From NCBI GenBank assembly GCA_934359185.1, contig CAKRLE010000001.1:186001-250000 (forward strand): a stretch of 64,000 bases of DNA, read 5' to 3'. Under the pieces are notes generated by a model. That model was not told where the DNA came from, made no database searches, and worked only from the letters and a program-made list of their open reading frames with translations. This document shows, piece by piece, positions 61,440 to 64,000 of this stretch. The stretch's first letter is position 1. Every line of letters begins with the position of its first letter. The stretch comes from an uncultured Lachnospira sp. Its GTDB lineage: Bacteria > Bacillota > Clostridia > Lachnospirales > Lachnospiraceae. The position numbers were made by a program, and so were the translations under genes.

Positions 61440-61907
61440 TTAATCGCAAAATGCTAATGATATCTTAGCAATATTTTTTCTATCCAATGTATATGAATCA
61501 CCATTGTCACCTTCAAGTGTAACAGTATTCTCATCAAATGCTGACAACACGCCTGTGTATTCTTTAGCTTTATCAACCGGCTTATATAATTTAACATCTA
61601 CAAGCCTGCCTATAGATCTCTTATAATCTTTCTCTTTCTTTAAAGGTCTTGTAAGACCAGGTGAGCTTACTTCAAATATATACTGCTCGCTGATATAGTC
61701 TTCTCTGTCAAGTATCTCATTGAATGCTCTGCTTATATCCTCACAGTCATTGACAGATATTCCACCATCTTTATCAATATAGACTCTTAAATACCACTCG
61801 CTTCCTTCTTTTACAAATTCAACATCCACGAGTTCAAAGCCTCTCTCATCTACTAATGGCTGAATCAGTTCCTCAGTCTTTGATTCATAACTTTCACTTT
61901 TGCTCAT
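61440..61907 (-). CDS. rimP: Ribosome maturation factor RimP
   Basis: 155 residues, first gene of the nusA-infB operon, needed for 30S assembly. N-terminal domain with ELVDVEFVKEGSEWYLRVYIDKDGGISVNDCEDIS (about 20-54) and the YIFEVSSPGLTRPLKKEKDY motif (about 77-96) are diagnostic. AAAGGTG precedes the ATG at 61907. No clear promoter was found between it and the tRNA gene. Confidence 0.97.
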   Translation of the reverse strand: MSKSESYESKTEELIQPLVDERGFELVDVEFVKEGSEWYLRVYIDKDGGISVNDCEDISRAFNEILDREDYISEQYIFEVSSPGLTRPLKKEKDYKRSIGRLVDVKLYKPVDKAKEYTGVLSAFDENTVTLEGDNGDSYTLDRKNIAKISLAFCD

Positions 61908-61959
61908 CCATTCATCACCTTTCTAACGTATTCAATTGTAATCAATGCATAATCACGCA

Positions 61960-61988
61960 AAAGGAGTGGACACAATGTCCACTCCTTT
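61960..61988 (-). terminator. Terminator after tRNA-Glu
   Basis: AAAGGAGTGGACA (61960-61972) pairs perfectly with TGTCCACTCCTTT (61976-61988) around CAA; on the minus strand TTTTGCG follows. It lies 17 bases past the tRNA 3' end, so the tRNA has its own transcript. Confidence 0.78.
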
Positions 61989-62004
61989 CAAGCAAAATAT
62001 ACAG

Positions 62005-62076
62005 TAGCCAATAGGGGAATCGAACCCCTGTTTCCGCCGTGAGAGGGCGGCGTCTTAACCGCTTGACCAATTGGCC
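62005..62076 (-). tRNA. tRNA-Glu (anticodon CUC)
   Basis: 72 bases folding as a cloverleaf: acceptor GGCCAAT/ATTGGCT (first pair G-U), D arm with GGTCAAGCGGTTAAGAC, anticodon arm CCGCC-CTCTCAC-GGCGG giving anticodon CTC, T arm AGGGG-TTCGATT-CCCCT. The body matches bacterial tRNA-Glu. CCA is not encoded (CTG follows the discriminator A), so it must be added after transcription. Confidence 0.95.
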
Positions 62077-62156
62077 GCATCAAGTACTTGTTTATAATAT
62101 AAGATTTTTATATTAATGTCAAGCACTTTTTTTAATTTTTTTCAGTTTTTTTTAAA

Positions 62157-62633
62157 TTATGAAAAACTGAATATTGCAGTGAATACTCCGGCACTCACAC
62201 AACCCATTATAATGCCTGCTAAAAGCACACCTAAAAGAACTGCAGCAACACTTTTCTTAAATCCCATATCAAGAAAACTTGCTGCAAGTGTTCCTGTCCA
62301 TGCTCCTGTTCCAGGAACTGGTATGCCGACAAATAATAATAAAGCAACGAATAATCCTCTTCCGGCTTTTTCTTTTAATTTGACACCACCCTTGTGTCCT
62401 TTTTCTATACAGAAAGTAAAAAACTTACCTATATACTTCTTATCCTTGCCCCACTCAAGAACTTTTCTTGCAAACAGATATATTATAGGAACCGGAATCA
62501 TATTACCAAGCACACATATGATATATGACTGAAGCAATGGCAACTGATAAGCCTGTGAGACAGGTATTGCACCTCTTAACTCTACAAGTGGAACCATTGA
62601 GATAAAAAATATAGTAAGATATTTTTTCAGCAT
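62157..62633 (-). CDS. COG2426 small membrane protein (Sm_multidrug_ex family)
   Basis: 158 residues with about four membrane helices. MVPLVELRGAIPVSQ near residue 14 and GIPVPGTGAWTGTLAASFLDM near residue 103 are the hallmarks of the family called small multidrug export protein, a name without firm biochemical proof. The P-x-E-x-R-G motif is intact. Single gene between polC and the tRNA. Confidence 0.85.
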   Translation of the reverse strand: MLKKYLTIFFISMVPLVELRGAIPVSQAYQLPLLQSYIICVLGNMIPVPIIYLFARKVLEWGKDKKYIGKFFTFCIEKGHKGGVKLKEKAGRGLFVALLLFVGIPVPGTGAWTGTLAASFLDMGFKKSVAAVLLGVLLAGIIMGCVSAGVFTAIFSFS

Positions 62634-62728
62634 TATATTAATCCTCCAAATTCATGATAACCTGGTTATTAATCCACCTCACATATGCAAAGGGAACTTA
62701 GGCATCATACTATAAATATACAAACCAA

Positions 62729-62757
62729 GTCAATACATTATGTATAAAATGTACTGA
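62729..62757 (-). terminator. Hairpin after polC
   Basis: GTCAATACATT (62729-62739) pairs with AATGTACTGAC (62747-62757, one GU pair); on the minus strand TTGGTTTGTATATTT follows. Seven bases past the polC stop. Confidence 0.7.
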
Positions 62758-62763
62758 CCCAGT

Positions 62764-64000
62764 TTAAAAATCAAACAGCGATAACTGGTTGCTGTCTGCC
62801 ATTCCATTGAGAAGACCAAGTTCCGAGAGTTTATCTATAACAGTCTGTCCAATCTTTGCCCGGCTTCTTAAATCATCCTTAGACAGAAACTCTCCGCCCC
62901 TTGCAGCTATTTCTATGCCCTCTCCTGCAACTTCACCAACTTTATCTATAACCTTGAACGAAGGCATAATCTTTCCATCTATTATCTGGAAACTTCTCGC
63001 CTTGGCTGTATAGAGGTCAACTGGTGTAAAATCATAGCCTCTTGCATACATTTCCTGGACTATTCTCATATCTTTAAGCTCATCTTCTTCAGTATTAGAT
63101 ATGGTTCCTGCAGTCTTTTTGTTCTTATAATCGTTGATGAAATATTCCAGCTTATCTCTTCCCATCGCCATCTTCTCATAATCAAATGCGTTAGCTCTTA
63201 TGCTGAAATAAGCACAGTAATATGCAAGCGGATAAAAGACCTTGCAATATGCAACTCTCCATGCCATCATAACATATGCAGCCGCATGTGCCTTAGGGAA
63301 CATGTACTTTATCTTTTTACACGACCATATATACCAGTCAGGAACATCATGTTCTATCATTATATTTTCCTGCTCCTCAGAAAGTCCTTTTCCTTTACGG
63401 ACACTTTCCATTATTGTAAATGAGGTCTCACTCTCGATCCCCTTCTGGATAAGATATGTCATAATATCATCTCTTGTACATATAGCAGTCTGAATTGTTG
63501 CTTTGCCTTCTTTTAATAATGTCTGTGCATTACCAAGCCATACATCTGTACCATGTGAAAGTCCGGAAATCCTTACAAGATCAGAGAAAAACTTTGGTTT
63601 GGCATCTATAAGCATCTGCATGGCAAAATCTGTACCGAACTCCGGTATTCCCAATGTACCAAGCTGTGTCCCTCCAATATCAGCTGGCGTTATCCCAAGA
63701 GAATCCGTATTCTGGAATAATGCCATTACCTCTTTAGAATCAAGAGGTATCTCTACAGGGTCAATACCTGTAAGATCCTGCAGCATTCTTATCATTGTAG
63801 GGTCAAGATGTCCCAATATATCAAGTTTTAACAGGTTATGGTCAATACTATGGTAATCAAAATGTGTCGTTACGATCGTTGAATTACAGTCATTGGCTGG
63901 ATGCTGTACGGGCGTAAACGAGTGTATCTCATCGCCAATCGGCAGAACGACAATTCCACCCGGATGCTGTCCTGTTGTTCTTCTTATATCAACACATCCG
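62764..64000 (-). CDS. polC: DNA polymerase III PolC, C-terminal part
   Basis: Replicative polymerase of low-GC Gram-positive bacteria; 411 codons of the C-terminal part are visible and the frame is open to base 64000. RRTTGQHPGGIVVLP (near the window edge), FTPVQHPAND, THFDYHSIDHNLLKLDILGHLDPTMIRML and YYCAYFSIRANAFD are PolC-type, not DnaE-type, segments, and the protein ends ADSNQLSLFDF, whose QLSLF tail is the sliding-clamp-binding motif. No frameshift is visible. Confidence 0.97.
   Translation of the reverse strand, partial: GCVDIRRTTGQHPGGIVVLPIGDEIHSFTPVQHPANDCNSTIVTTHFDYHSIDHNLLKLDILGHLDPTMIRMLQDLTGIDPVEIPLDSKEVMALFQNTDSLGITPADIGGTQLGTLGIPEFGTDFAMQMLIDAKPKFFSDLVRISGLSHGTDVWLGNAQTLLKEGKATIQTAICTRDDIMTYLIQKGIESETSFTIMESVRKGKGLSEEQENIMIEHDVPDWYIWSCKKIKYMFPKAHAAAYVMMAWRVAYCKVFYPLAYYCAYFSIRANAFDYEKMAMGRDKLEYFINDYKNKKTAGTISNTEEDELKDMRIVQEMYARGYDFTPVDLYTAKARSFQIIDGKIMPSFKVIDKVGEVAGEGIEIAARGGEFLSKDDLRSRAKIGQTVIDKLSELGLLNGMADSNQLSLFDF

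Noticed and set aside
1..64000. Prophage, insertion sequence, integron, toxin-antitoxin or defence island
   Set aside because: No transposase, integrase, phage structural, restriction or Cas protein seen; gene order and codon use look like core genome throughout.

Overview
The window is almost gene-saturated, AT-rich DNA from a Gram-positive clostridium, most likely a motile, pectin-using Lachnospiraceae member of the Lachnospira (Eubacterium) eligens type. This rests on gene content, not on any database comparison: a PolC-type replicative polymerase, an rnfCDGEAB operon, NfnAB, a Na+-pumping decarboxylase cluster, CheR, PilZ and YvyF-like proteins, strong AGGAGG-type ribosome binding sites, a tRNA gene without encoded CCA, and a complete galacturonate pathway. 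Most genes lie on the minus strand; only five (GT2 synthase, YprB-like nuclease, YlmH-like protein, a small membrane protein and uxaC) are on the plus strand.

Layout. 1-9119: partial Nudix hydrolase, a PBP/FtsW-type pair, a U32 peptidase, zapA, ruvB, ruvA and a DUF815 ATPase. 9356-16726: a membrane GT2 glycosyltransferase, a Gx-transporter/NusG-II pair and the Rnf operon. 16885-19707: YprB-like nuclease, cheR, YlmH-like protein. 19829-25275: an apparent six-gene operon running from an unknown ThyX-resembling protein through an RpiR regulator, an HI0933-type flavoprotein, cmk and ispH to an S1 protein. 25457-30802: acyl-CoA carboxyltransferase, OadG-like protein, biotin carrier, OadB pump and keto-acid carboxyltransferase. 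30904-36340: thiN, a small membrane protein, nfnB-nfnA and a TM/TPR/chitobiase-like protein. 36579-40775: a very large Ig-like (BIG_2) secreted protein. 41089-48043: eda, kdgK, uxaA and uxaB, divergent from uxaC. 48181-49568: YvyF-like and PilZ proteins. 49791-61907: an information-processing block (rimP, nusA, rnpM/ylxR, ylxQ, infB, rbfA, nrnA, truB, ribF, rpsO, pnp, HIT, yebC). 62005-64000: tRNA-Glu(CUC), a COG2426 membrane protein and the 3' part of polC.

How it fits together. Galacturonate is converted by UxaC, UxaB, UxaA, KdgK and Eda to pyruvate and glyceraldehyde 3-phosphate. Reduced ferredoxin and NAD(P)H are balanced by Rnf (ion-pumping Fd:NAD+ oxidoreductase) and Nfn (electron-bifurcating transhydrogenase). 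The decarboxylase cluster can link carboxyl transfer to sodium export. The rest is cell-wall synthesis and division, recombination, translation and RNA decay.

I found no insertion sequence, prophage, CRISPR array, toxin-antitoxin or defence island; the window reads as core chromosome. The best candidates for a second look are the five-gene transcarboxylase-like sodium pump operon, the EetA/EetB-like pair directly behind rnf, the ThyX-resembling protein at the head of the cmk-ispH-rpsA operon, the Eda-VOC fusion, and several structured leaders and intercistronic hairpins (pnp, rpsO, the GT2 gene, uxaB-uxaA).
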